From contig NZ_KZ614144.1 in the NCBI RefSeq assembly GCF_002884445.1, positions 3,085,551-3,149,550 of the forward strand: DNA of 64,000 nt, read 5' to 3'. Under the pieces are notes generated by a model. The model ran no database searches. It was not told the origin of the DNA and saw only the letters and a list, made by a program, of their open reading frames with translations. The stretch is from Paenibacillus castaneae (GTDB lineage Bacteria > Bacillota > Bacilli > Paenibacillales > Paenibacillaceae). This document shows, piece by piece, positions 25,946 through 34,253 of this stretch. The first letter of the stretch is position 1. Each line of letters begins with the position of its first letter. A program made the translations under genes and the position numbers.

Positions 25946-26950
25946 ATGCCCTATACAGCTAACCCAAATCGTTATTCGGATATGAAATACATCCGCAGCG
26001 GCAAGAGCGGAATAAAGCTTCCTGCTATCTCGCTTGGCTTGTGGCAGAACTTTGGCGGCAATCAGCCTTTGGAGAACTCACGCGCTATGATTCTTAAGGC
26101 ATTCGATCTTGGCATCAACCATTTCGACCTTGCAAACAATTACGGTCCTCCTGCAGGCTCTGCGGAGGAAACGTTCGGACAAGTATATAAGAAGGATCTC
26201 ATTCCATACCGAGATGAGCTGCTTATCTCTACTAAAGCAGGCTATTATATGTGGGAAGGGCCGTATGGCGAATGGGGCTCACGCAAAAACCTGTTATCAA
26301 GCCTGGATCAAAGCTTATTAAGAATGGGTCTTGATTATGTAGATATTTTTTATTCACACCGCCCAGATCCGGAAACACCGCTTGAGGAAACTATGGGAGC
26401 TCTTGATCATGCCGTTCGTCAAGGCAAAGCTCTTTATGTCGGCCTATCCAACTATGGTGCGGAGCAGACGAAAGAAGCTATTGCTATTTTGAAGCGTCTC
26501 GGTACGCCTTGCCTCATTCACCAGCCTAACTATTCCATGCTAAACCGCTGGATTGAGGACGGTTTGCAGGATGTATTGGTTGAGAACGGCGTAGGCTCAA
26601 TTGCTTACTGTCCGCTTGGCCGTGGCCAGCTTACGAATAAATATGTAGATAAAATCGAAGCGGAGATGGGAGCACCGGCTAGCACGATGAAGCCGGAAGC
26701 GATAACCGCTGAGCGCGTGCAAAAATTCCGCAGCCTTGAAGCGTTAGCTGCAGGACGCGGTCAAACCTTGTCCCAAATGGCGCTTACATGGGCGCTCCGC
26801 GAAGGCGGCGTTACGTCTGCACTTATCGGTGTCAGCCGTGTCAGCCAAATTGAAGAAAACGTGAAGGCGCTGGAAGCTTCTCCATTGTCGGCAGAGGAAT
26901 TGAAAGAAATTGATGCCATCATGTTTCAAATCGGCGATATTCCTTGGTAA
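25946..26950 (+). CDS. Aldo/keto reductase, YghZ-like
   Basis: 334 residues, an NADPH-dependent aldo/keto reductase. The catalytic tetrad is visible: Asp and Tyr in FDLANNYGPP, Lys in STKAGYYMW, and His in YVDIFYSHRPD. The GYYMWEGPYGEWGSRK block is typical of YghZ (L-glyceraldehyde 3-phosphate/methylglyoxal reductase). The cofactor-binding C-terminus is ALIGVSRVSQIEENVKAL. The ATG has AAAGGAG ten bases upstream. It is divergent from an AraC regulator and ends at a perfect terminator. Confidence 0.87.
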   Translation: MPYTANPNRYSDMKYIRSGKSGIKLPAISLGLWQNFGGNQPLENSRAMILKAFDLGINHFDLANNYGPPAGSAEETFGQVYKKDLIPYRDELLISTKAGYYMWEGPYGEWGSRKNLLSSLDQSLLRMGLDYVDIFYSHRPDPETPLEETMGALDHAVRQGKALYVGLSNYGAEQTKEAIAILKRLGTPCLIHQPNYSMLNRWIEDGLQDVLVENGVGSIAYCPLGRGQLTNKYVDKIEAEMGAPASTMKPEAITAERVQKFRSLEALAAGRGQTLSQMALTWALREGGVTSALIGVSRVSQIEENVKALEASPLSAEELKEIDAIMFQIGDIPW

Positions 26951-26971
26951 TTTTTCTAAATATATGAGCTA

Positions 26972-27003
26972 AGCTCCGGTTATTGAACCGGAGCTTTTTT
27001 TGT
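26972..27003 (+). terminator. Intrinsic terminator
   Basis: AAGCTCCGGTT (26972-26982) pairs with AACCGGAGCTT after a four-base loop; eight T residues follow. Confidence 0.9.
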
Positions 27004-27057
27004 TGTTCTATCATTTAATAAGCTTATTACTTAAATTGGTATTAACTTATCTTAAGA

Positions 27058-27120
27058 TTTAATTAAACTTTAATTACAAGCCTCTTAATGATTGACCGTT
27101 ATCTTTAGAAATAGATAACG
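27058..27120 (+). promoter_or_regulatory. Candidate operators upstream of van-like operon
   Basis: Two direct copies of TTTAATTA (27058-27065 and 27069-27076) lie 11 bp apart, the spacing favoured by OmpR-type regulators. Downstream, a perfect inverted repeat CGTTATCT (27097-27104) and AGATAACG (27113-27120) overlaps a -35-like TTGACC (27092-27097). The -10 is not clear. Confidence 0.4.
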
Positions 27121-27143
27121 AGTCCATTTTAGGAGGCTTTTTG

Positions 27144-28220
27144 ATGAAAACAACACTATTTATATTATATGGCGGTAAATCGGTCGAGCATGAGGTTTCC
27201 TTAAAAACAGCATTCACGGTTATAAAAGCAATAGATTACAGCAAATTTATCGTTTACCCAATTTATATTACAACAGCTGGTCTGTGGTGCAGCTTAGGAA
27301 AGCAGCCTGAACAAGTACTAGAATTATCGGATCTTATTGTTGAATCCAATAGCAGGAATGCTGCTAGTTCAATGGGTGAGGTGCTCATCAAGCAGTTGTC
27401 CATTGAAGGTAAAAAGATCGTTTTGCCGCTTCTGCATGGTTCTAATGGCGAGGATGGCACCGTTCAGGGACTGCTGGAATTGCTGAATATTGCTTACGTT
27501 GGCAATGGGGTGCTTGCTTCAGCACTAACTTTGGACAAAGCGTTATCCAAGCAAGTACTCGCTCAAGCAGGAATTCATCAGGCCGAGTATTTAAGCTTCA
27601 GGTATGACCAGTGGCTAGAGGATCGTTCAAGCATTTGCCTGAGCATCGAAAAAAAATTAAAATTTCCATGCTACGTAAAGCCAGCCTCACTTGGCTCAAG
27701 CATCGGGATTAGCAGATGTGAGGATAAACAACAATTAATTGAAGGCATAGGCGAAGCCTATCGTTATGATACAAAAATTGTAGTCGAACGGGAAGTAATC
27801 GGCAGGGAGATTCAAGTGGCAGTTAGAGGGAATGACAAGCCGCTGGCCTCACTGCCAGGCGAGTTTATTCACAACCATCCGTTCTTTGACTTTGAATCGA
27901 AATATATGGACAAGAGCTTGACCATGTCGATTCCCGCACAGCTGTCTGAGACGATGACCTCTCAAATTAGACAAGCCGCCATTCATGCCTACCAGTCGCT
28001 GTGCTGTTCGGGGCTTGCCCGCGTTGATTTTTTCCTTGATGCTAATGATCAGCTTTATTTGAATGAAATAAATGCACTGCCTGGCTTTACGAATTTCAGC
28101 ATGTATCCTGTCATGTGGGAGAAAACGGACGGCACTCGTTATTCGGAGTTAATTGAGATGCTGATCGATTATGCCTTCATGCGCCATGCCGAAAAACAAT
28201 CCATTGTATACACGAGGTGA
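27144..28220 (+). CDS. D-alanine ligase, Ddl/VanC-type (ATP-grasp)
   Basis: A 358-residue ATP-grasp ligase with all Ddl blocks: LYGGKSVEHEVSL at the N-terminus, PLLHGSNGEDGTVQGLLELL, PASLGSSIGISR, and the metal site YLNEINALPGF. The omega-loop reads FFDFESKYM; Ddl typically has FYDYEAKY, and VanC, as I remember it, has FFDFEEKY. The Tyr after Lys that marks D-Ala rather than D-Lac addition is kept. D-Ala-D-Ala and D-Ala-D-Ser are both possible; the neighbours favour D-Ser. The ATG at 27144 has AGGAGG. It is the first gene of a four-gene operon. Confidence 0.85.
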   Translation: MKTTLFILYGGKSVEHEVSLKTAFTVIKAIDYSKFIVYPIYITTAGLWCSLGKQPEQVLELSDLIVESNSRNAASSMGEVLIKQLSIEGKKIVLPLLHGSNGEDGTVQGLLELLNIAYVGNGVLASALTLDKALSKQVLAQAGIHQAEYLSFRYDQWLEDRSSICLSIEKKLKFPCYVKPASLGSSIGISRCEDKQQLIEGIGEAYRYDTKIVVEREVIGREIQVAVRGNDKPLASLPGEFIHNHPFFDFESKYMDKSLTMSIPAQLSETMTSQIRQAAIHAYQSLCCSGLARVDFFLDANDQLYLNEINALPGFTNFSMYPVMWEKTDGTRYSELIEMLIDYAFMRHAEKQSIVYTR

Positions 28221-28225
28221 GCCGA

Positions 28226-29374
28226 ATGCTGCGAGATACAAGAGTTGAAATAAATTTGAGCCATATACGTGAAAATATGATGAAAATTCGCCATGCTTTG
28301 CCGGAAACCGTCAAGCTGATGGCCGTAGTGAAAGCGGATGGTTATGGCCATGGAGATGTGGCGTCCGCCCAAATGGCTAAGCAGGCGGGAGCGGACCTGC
28401 TCGCAGTTGCCTACTTGAACGAAGCGCTCCGGCTAAGAGCGAATGGGATTGAGATGCCTATTCTTATTCTTACGCCGATTAATCCTCAAGAGGTTATGTT
28501 CGCTTTGGAGCATCAATTCATGCTTACCGTCACAAGTGCTTCATGGTTCGAGGAGATGAGAGCGTATAAGCATTGTTCAACAGTCAATAAGCTTCAGGTT
28601 CATGTGAAAATGGATACTGGCCTTGGCAGAATCGGCATTCAGTCCAAAGAAGAATGGGATGAGCTAGTCCCATGGCTCCAGGCAGAGGATGTTATTGTCG
28701 ATGGATTTTACACGCATTTTGCAACTGCAGGCAAGGCGGATACAAGCTTTCTTCGGCAGCAGCATGCGAGATTTATTGAAATGATGGAGTGGAGCAAAGC
28801 ATCAGGCTTGAAAGTGAACAGTTATCACTGTGCCGGTAGTGCGGCAGCGCTTCGGTTCCCGGAACTCGGAATGGATATGGTGCGCATAGGAGCGGCTATG
28901 TTTGGTTTTTATCCAGAACAGCTCGTTGATACCGTTAAGCTTAAGCCTGCACTCAGCCTGCGGAGCAATATTATGCAAGTGAAGCTGCTGCACAAAGGCG
29001 AGTGCATCGGTTATGACAACTCTTATCGGGCAGATGAGGATCAGTGGATTGGCACCGTCCCAATCGGCTATGCAGATGGATGGTCACAGAGCATGAGAGG
29101 GACGGAAATGCTTGTGCAAGGAGAGCGTACGCCTATCGTTGGCAAAATATGCATGGATCAGCTCATGGTGCGTCTGCACGGTCCCTGCGAGCTTGGAACA
29201 GAAGTAACGCTAATCGGAAGCCAAGGAGATGATCAAATAACGTTCGCTGAGCTGGCTGCCCATCTTGGGAGCGTATCGCAAGAAATATCTACTTCCATCT
29301 CGCCTCGAGTGACAAGGATTTATAAGAATGAAGGGAGATATGACGGCTATGAAACAATCACAAATCATCATTGA
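28226..29374 (+). CDS. Alanine/serine racemase (VanTr-like)
   Basis: 382 residues, PLP-dependent racemase fold type III. The PLP Lys is in AVVKADGYGHG (about 37), and the second base Tyr is in GYDNSYRAD followed by WIGTVPIGYADG. KICMDQLMV is also typical. The substrate-side position near the C-terminus reads TSISPRVTRIY, with Pro where Geobacillus Alr has Tyr. Alone it could be a second alanine racemase. With a VanT-like membrane gene in the operon it may be the racemase half of a split serine racemase. The start ATG follows GAGGTGAG, 5 bases after the ligase stop. Confidence 0.85.
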   Translation: MLRDTRVEINLSHIRENMMKIRHALPETVKLMAVVKADGYGHGDVASAQMAKQAGADLLAVAYLNEALRLRANGIEMPILILTPINPQEVMFALEHQFMLTVTSASWFEEMRAYKHCSTVNKLQVHVKMDTGLGRIGIQSKEEWDELVPWLQAEDVIVDGFYTHFATAGKADTSFLRQQHARFIEMMEWSKASGLKVNSYHCAGSAAALRFPELGMDMVRIGAAMFGFYPEQLVDTVKLKPALSLRSNIMQVKLLHKGECIGYDNSYRADEDQWIGTVPIGYADGWSQSMRGTEMLVQGERTPIVGKICMDQLMVRLHGPCELGTEVTLIGSQGDDQITFAELAAHLGSVSQEISTSISPRVTRIYKNEGRYDGYETITNHH

Positions 29375-30212
29375 TTATTCAGTTCAACCTGCCATCAACA
29401 AGCTGCATGGATCCGTTCAGGTAGAACGAAACCAAATGTATGAGGGCTATTTGATACTTATTAACGGAGAGAATCCCATCAGGAAGGCAACAGATGAGAG
29501 TATGCTCGTTCCGCTTAGCTCTGTACCTCATCTGCGTGTACTGCAGGAAGGCATGCTATTAGAGAATACATGCTTGCAGCAATTAGTGAATTTATTGCAG
29601 CACTGTCAGGGCCTTCAGGATATCGTTATGGTCAGTGGATTCCGTTCGATGGAGGAGCAGCAGCATATTTATGAAACCTCCTTACGGGAAAATGGAGCCG
29701 AATATACGGCAAGCTATGTAGCATTACCTAATCAAAGCGAGCATCAGACGGGTTTGGCTATTGATGTCGGTCTGCGGAGGAATGAAATTGATTTCATAGC
29801 ACCATCTTTTCCGAGCAGCGGTGTATGTCAGGCATTCAAAAAGCTTGCAGCTGATTATGGGTTTATTCAAAGATACAAAGAGGGTAAGGAATTCATTACG
29901 AATATCGCCTGTGAGCCATGGCATTTCCGATATGTAGGTTATCCCCATGCAGCTATTATGGAGCAGCACGGGTTCTGCTTAGAGGAGTATATTAACTTTT
30001 TGCGAAAATTTACTTATAGTGGGGAACAGCTTTGTATAGAAAGAGATGGTTTGAAGACTGAAATTTACTTTGTACCCGCAGAGGAAGGGCTGATGACGAC
30101 CATCCCCCTTGTGAAATGTGATTTTTACCAGCTTTCCGGAAATAACAAGGATGGTTTTATTATTACAGCCTTTCATAGAAAGGGATCCTTGCATCGTGAA
30201 TGCTTTAGCTAA
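29349..30212 (+). CDS. M15 D,D-peptidase (VanXY/VanY-like)
   Basis: 287 residues. The zinc peptidase core (about 60-215) has the ligands SEHQTGLAIDVG (S-x-H-x-x-G-x-A-x-D) and EPWHFRYVG (E-x-x-H). VSGFRSMEEQQHIYE is the substrate-binding block. This is the VanY/VanXY pattern, not VanX. A C-terminal extension of about 70 residues is unusual. No signal peptide is seen, as in cytosolic VanXY, so it may trim D-Ala-D-Ala precursors. The ATG at 29349 is chosen from AAGGGAGA spacing; it overlaps the racemase stop by 26 bases, which suggests coupling. Confidence 0.85.
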   Translation: MKQSQIIIDYSVQPAINKLHGSVQVERNQMYEGYLILINGENPIRKATDESMLVPLSSVPHLRVLQEGMLLENTCLQQLVNLLQHCQGLQDIVMVSGFRSMEEQQHIYETSLRENGAEYTASYVALPNQSEHQTGLAIDVGLRRNEIDFIAPSFPSSGVCQAFKKLAADYGFIQRYKEGKEFITNIACEPWHFRYVGYPHAAIMEQHGFCLEEYINFLRKFTYSGEQLCIERDGLKTEIYFVPAEEGLMTTIPLVKCDFYQLSGNNKDGFIITAFHRKGSLHRECFS

Positions 30213-31233
30213 AGCTCAGTTTGCCGGTATTGATCGGATGAAATTTATTGCTGCACTGCTCGTAATAGCGAATCATACCGGGCCTTTGCTGCAATACAAT
30301 GAGTATGCGGATTTCCTTCTTAGTGGTGTTATCTCACGAATTGCGGTTCCGTTTTTCTTTATGGCTTCCGGTTTTTTCTTCTTTCGGAAGCTGACTGGCG
30401 ATAAAGCTGCTGATCGGAGAGCACTGCTGCGCTATTCCAAGAATGTAGGCTGGTTGTATGGGATCTCCATCTTGATCTACCTTCCGCTGAATGTATATAC
30501 CGGCTATTTCACGGAAGATTTCAGCTTGTCATCCTTCATAAAGGATATAGTATTCAACGGAACGTTATATCATTTATGGTATCTTCCTGCTTTGCTTATC
30601 GGCCTGTTCATCGTTTATTTCTTGTACGAGAAAAGTTCACTGACGTTCATGCTCTTATGCGCCGCTTTGTTATATATCATCGGTCTGCTTGGAGACAGCT
30701 ATTATGGAATAGCAGATCAAATTAGCGGATTGACAACCGTCTATGACAAGCTGTTTCTTTGTTTCGATTATACGCGAAATGGGTTATTTTTTGCTCCACT
30801 ATTTCTTGCTCTCGGTGCTAGTGCTGTGAAGAAAACCGAATCACAGTTGGTTAGGAAATCAACTACTTACGCAAGCTTGTTTTCCCTGTTTCTAGTGATG
30901 ATGATGGGAGAAGCTTTACTTCTGCAAGCATGGGAGCTTCCCCGCCATAACAGCATGTATATCATATCTGTGCCAGCCGTGTATGCACTATTCCAGTGGG
31001 CTTTATTATGGAAGCGTCAGACAGAGCGAACAAATAGGGAGCTTAGAGTTTGGATTTACATCCTGCATCCTCTAGCTATTGTGCTCCTTCGAGGAGCGGC
31101 GAAAGCGGTTAGCCTTGAAGCTGTTTTTATAACAAACAGTCTGGTTCATTATGTCACGGTATGTCTGCTTTCCATTGCAATGGCCGCTGCCGCAGTACGA
31201 TTATCCATCATAAAAATCAAACTTCGACCATAG
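30196..31233 (+). CDS. Acyltransferase-3 membrane protein (VanT membrane domain-like)
   Basis: 345 residues with about ten membrane helices. The start GIDRMKFIAALLVIANH is the acyltransferase-3 signature. Several segments closely resemble the membrane half of VanT serine racemase as I remember it: TLYHLWYLPALLIG, IIGLLGDSYYG, TRNGLFFAPLFLALG, LPRHNSMYI and WIYILHPLAI. VanT membrane domains are thought to take up L-serine. The racemase half is absent here but encoded two genes earlier, so VanT would be split as in vanL clusters. The GTG at 30196 has AAAGGGAT and overlaps the peptidase by 17 bases. Confidence 0.82.
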   Translation: MNALAKAQFAGIDRMKFIAALLVIANHTGPLLQYNEYADFLLSGVISRIAVPFFFMASGFFFFRKLTGDKAADRRALLRYSKNVGWLYGISILIYLPLNVYTGYFTEDFSLSSFIKDIVFNGTLYHLWYLPALLIGLFIVYFLYEKSSLTFMLLCAALLYIIGLLGDSYYGIADQISGLTTVYDKLFLCFDYTRNGLFFAPLFLALGASAVKKTESQLVRKSTTYASLFSLFLVMMMGEALLLQAWELPRHNSMYIISVPAVYALFQWALLWKRQTERTNRELRVWIYILHPLAIVLLRGAAKAVSLEAVFITNSLVHYVTVCLLSIAMAAAAVRLSIIKIKLRP

Positions 31234-31315
31234 ACATGATAATGGGAGATGTATGAAGTTAATGAGAGGAGAGGCCGCAGCGAAGGAGCATTACCTATAG
31301 CTGGGAGGGATTGAA

Positions 31316-31396
31316 ATGAGTATGGAATTGCTCATTCAACTACTCGTGCTTATCGTAATGATCATCGATATGGCCAACAGATCCAATAAATCATAA
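31316..31396 (+). CDS. 26-aa single-helix membrane peptide
   Basis: A small ORF with an excellent ribosome binding site (GGGAGGG, spacing 7). The peptide has a hydrophobic helix LLIQLLVLIVMIID followed by a basic, polar tail (MANRSNKS). It begins 82 bases after the VanTm-like gene and ends 25 bases before a strong terminator, so it is probably the last gene of that operon. An even shorter ORF (31253-31300, 15 codons) precedes it. The function is unknown. Confidence 0.55.
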   Translation: MSMELLIQLLVLIVMIIDMANRSNKS

Positions 31397-31421
31397 AACA
31401 TGCAGTCTCACTGAACAATCT

Positions 31422-31459
31422 AAAGACAAAACGCTGAATATCCGTGTTTTGTCTTTTTT
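31422..31459 (+). terminator. Terminator of van-like operon
   Basis: AAAGACAAAAC (31422-31432) pairs with GTTTTGTCTTT (31446-31456), T run to 31459. Confidence 0.85.
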
Positions 31460-31541
31460 GTTTGTGTGTTAAAATCTGGCAATTATGATAAACTGTGTAT
31501 GATGTATCATTACGATTTGTAGATAAGAGAGGATGACCGCT

Positions 31542-31898
31542 TTGGTAGAATGTCCTTGGTGTTTGAGTCAAGTCATCATAATAAATCAGATATGCCCGGA
31601 ATGCAGGCAGGAGGTATTGCCTGAGCATCTTGAATATTCAATTGAGGATGAACAATTCGAACCAAATGATGTCCTTGCCGACAAGCAAGAGAACGATAGG
31701 GAAGTTCAAATAGCTGATTCGTTTCAGTGCGCCAAATGCGGACATGAGGAGTGCGAGATCAATGAAGGAGCTATGACTGGCGCAGGACTTAGTAATATCT
31801 TGGATATCAATTATCAGCATTATGTATTTATCTCTTGTGCGAAATGCGGATTTGTTGAGATTTATAATCCAAATATATGGAAAGAAAGAACGTATTAA
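31542..31898 (+). CDS. Double zinc-ribbon protein with YpzJ-like C-terminus
   Basis: 118 residues. The N-terminal ribbon is VECPWCLS plus ICPECRQE. A long acidic linker (about 35-60) leads to a C-terminal ribbon with QCAKCGHEECE and VFISCAKCGFVEIY, separated by GAGLSNILDINYQ. The latter matches the pattern of YpzJ-type nucleic-acid-binding zinc ribbons (COG3478). The TTG at 31542 is favoured because AGAGAGG lies nine bases upstream; an ATG at 31533 directly abuts that site. The function is unknown. Confidence 0.65.
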   Translation: MVECPWCLSQVIIINQICPECRQEVLPEHLEYSIEDEQFEPNDVLADKQENDREVQIADSFQCAKCGHEECEINEGAMTGAGLSNILDINYQHYVFISCAKCGFVEIYNPNIWKERTY

Positions 31899-31953
31899 CG
31901 GAAGATTGTACAAAAAAAGATGCCCGTTAGATCAGGCATCATTCATCTTTGTA

Positions 31954-33141
31954 TTAGGTGAGATCCCATTCCTGAAGCAGCATAATTGCTGCACCTGCGG
32001 TAACCGCATCTTCAGTCAGTTCGCCCTGTGAGAAAATGGGTTCGTAATGGGGGGAGTAATAAATATTACTGCGGGCAACCTGTATAACCGTATCATAAAT
32101 CGTCTTGTGCACGTTGACGAAAGGACCTCCCAAAATAACAGTTTCGGGATGTAAAATATTAATGAGGTTTGCAATGCCGATGCCAAGATAGGAAGCAGTC
32201 TGAAGAAATTGCTCTTGAACAAATGCATCCTCTTGCAAGTAGGCATTCTTTAGAACATCAAATCGGATACTCTCAAGAGGCAAGTGTTTCAGGTCAGTAG
32301 ATTCGGAAGAGGCTAGCTGTGAATGGATCCTCTTCTCTAAAGCAGGAATAGATACCAACGCTTCCAAAGCGCCATAATTGCCTTCGTCGGCTAGCCTCGG
32401 GCCATTCGTTTGTATAATCATTTGCCCGAAGGAGCCTTCCATATCGAAGGCTCCTCTTACAATTTGCCCGCCCGACATCATGGAGGTTCGCAAGCCTACA
32501 CCAGCATGCACATAGAGCATATGCTCTACTTCCTCGTTGCGAAGGGCCCAATGCTCGCCAATAATGGCTGTGTTTGCTCCATTATCGAGCACAGCATGCA
32601 GTCCCGAGCTTTGCTCTAGCCATTCACAAATAGGAACATTACTCCAGCCCTTTGCCGGGAAATAGCGGGGTTTAAGCATAACGCCGTCTTCATGGCTGAG
32701 CGGACCGACAGCACCGATCCCGATCCCGATAACTTTCTCACGCTCGATTCCACATTCCGTCATCATGCGTTCTGCAAGCATCGTAATTTTCGCGACAAGC
32801 TTCTCTGGCGTCATTTGCTCATCCATTTTCCAACGTTCAAATGCCAAAGGCTTTAGGTTCAGATCGTATAGTCCGATAGCTGAAAAAAACCGCGAAATTT
32901 CTAAACCGAATATGGCGCGATGAGATGGATTCACGCAGTATAAAATTGGTTTTCTTCCGCCGGTGGATCGACCTAGCTCAGAAGCGATAATTAAACCGTC
33001 CGTAAGAAGCTCGTCTAGTAATCTCGAAAGGCTGGTGCTTGTTATATTAAAGCGTTTCATCAGGTCTGCTTTTGAAACAAGCTCATTGCGAGTTATTTGA
33101 TTGAATATTTGTTTTTTTATCGATGAAAGCTTCGCATTCAT
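31954..33141 (-). CDS. ROK-family transcriptional regulator
   Basis: 395 residues. The N-terminal winged helix (about 5-70, SKADLMKRFNITSTSLSRLL) is followed by a ROK domain: IGIGIGAVGPLSH, VLDNGANTAIIGEHW and VILGGPFVN. The cysteine-rich zinc motif of many ROK proteins is not evident: the segment after GAFDMEGSFGQMI has no C-x-C pair. It probably senses a sugar or sugar phosphate. The ATG at 33141 follows GGAGAA. It is divergent from the ABC-2 transporter operon and may regulate it. Confidence 0.83.
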   Translation of the reverse strand: MNAKLSSIKKQIFNQITRNELVSKADLMKRFNITSTSLSRLLDELLTDGLIIASELGRSTGGRKPILYCVNPSHRAIFGLEISRFFSAIGLYDLNLKPLAFERWKMDEQMTPEKLVAKITMLAERMMTECGIEREKVIGIGIGAVGPLSHEDGVMLKPRYFPAKGWSNVPICEWLEQSSGLHAVLDNGANTAIIGEHWALRNEEVEHMLYVHAGVGLRTSMMSGGQIVRGAFDMEGSFGQMIIQTNGPRLADEGNYGALEALVSIPALEKRIHSQLASSESTDLKHLPLESIRFDVLKNAYLQEDAFVQEQFLQTASYLGIGIANLINILHPETVILGGPFVNVHKTIYDTVIQVARSNIYYSPHYEPIFSQGELTEDAVTAGAAIMLLQEWDLT

Positions 33142-33231
33142 AACTAATTCTCCAATTGTTCTATAATAATATCGAAATGAAATCAATCCTTCTATTATAA
33201 GCTTATGGAGGTAGCATGACCAGTAAATTTG

Positions 33232-33293
33232 TATGTAAGTTCAAACAATAGATGTTGACAATATATTGGGAAAATATTACTCTGACTTACATA
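33232..33293 (+). promoter_or_regulatory. Promoter of ABC-2 operon flanked by inverted 9-mers
   Basis: TTGACA (33255-33260), 17-bp spacer, TACTCT (33278-33283). TATGTAAGT (33232-33240) lies upstream and its perfect complement ACTTACATA (33285-33293) lies at about +1. Their centres are 53 bp apart, about five helical turns. Confidence 0.5.
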
Positions 33294-33332
33294 GTTCATA
33301 ATAAGTGAATAGCAATTGGTGGAGGCGATACA

Positions 33333-34253
33333 TTGGAAACGGTTATCGATCTGGATAAGGTGCGGAAGCAATATGGCACAAATGTTGCAGTAAATGACAT
33401 TTCGATGAAGGTAGGCAAAGGGGAAATATTTGGCATTGTTGGACCGAACGGAGCGGGAAAAACAACGCTTATCGAAATAATTGAAGGACTGCGATACGCC
33501 GACAGCGGAACCGCAACAATTCTGGGTAAAGATATTCGCAAGCATGCTGAAGAAATCAAGCATCGAATCGGCGTATTGCTGCAATCTACTTCCATACCCG
33601 GAAAAGCTAAAGTAAAAGAGATTCTAAGCTTGTATGCCTCGTTCTATAACAAAACTAGTACGAATACTGATGTTACACGACGCTTAGGACTAGAGAACAA
33701 ACAAAATGCTTATTTCAAATCTTTATCTGGCGGCTGGAAGCAGCGAGTTTCCTTGGCTTTAGCTCTCATTAATGATCCGGCTATTGTATTTCTGGATGAA
33801 CCGAGCATGGGGCTCGATCCCAATGCGCGTAATGAGATGTGGAAGATGATTAAACAAATGCGGGATGAAGGCAGGACGATTGTGGTTACTACCCATTATA
33901 TGGAGGAAGCAGAGGTGCTGTGTGATCGGGTAGCTATCATTAATAAAGGACAATTGATTGCACTCGATACACCTAAAAATCTCATTACTTTATTAGGCGG
34001 TACGAAGCGGATCGGTTTCAAAAATGTGGGGCAGCCAAATAAGGAAGCAATAGCGACGCTGCCTTTTGTTACAAAAGTGGATTGGTCGCCTGCTTATATT
34101 GAACTGGATACAAGCAATATAGATCAGACACTAAAATATGTATTCCAGCTTGCAGCCAGTGAAAATTGGGATGTAACGGAATTAAAGCTGCATGAGTCTA
34201 CCATGAATGAAGTGTTTAGTGAAATGACATCGGAAGGGCAGGGGATTGCATAA
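33333..34253 (+). CDS. ABC-2 type transporter ATP-binding protein
   Basis: 306 residues. Walker A GPNGAGKT is near residue 38, signature LSGGWKQR near 133, Walker B IVFLDEPSMGLDP near 150, and the switch His in VVTTHYMEEAE. This is the drug/lipid exporter (CcmA/YfiL) subgroup with a 90-residue C-terminal extension. The TTG start has GGAGG seven bases upstream. Its stop overlaps the permease start (TAATG). Confidence 0.9.
   Translation: METVIDLDKVRKQYGTNVAVNDISMKVGKGEIFGIVGPNGAGKTTLIEIIEGLRYADSGTATILGKDIRKHAEEIKHRIGVLLQSTSIPGKAKVKEILSLYASFYNKTSTNTDVTRRLGLENKQNAYFKSLSGGWKQRVSLALALINDPAIVFLDEPSMGLDPNARNEMWKMIKQMRDEGRTIVVTTHYMEEAEVLCDRVAIINKGQLIALDTPKNLITLLGGTKRIGFKNVGQPNKEAIATLPFVTKVDWSPAYIELDTSNIDQTLKYVFQLAASENWDVTELKLHESTMNEVFSEMTSEGQGIA

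Noticed and set aside
27144..28220. D-Ala-D-Lac ligase (VanA/VanB type)
   Set aside because: The omega loop keeps the Lys-Tyr pair of Ddl and VanC-type ligases, and no VanH or VanX homologue is present.
33216..33251. 11-codon ORF in the ROK/ABC intergenic region
   Set aside because: Its ribosome binding site is only two bases from the ATG and it lies over the operator/promoter region.
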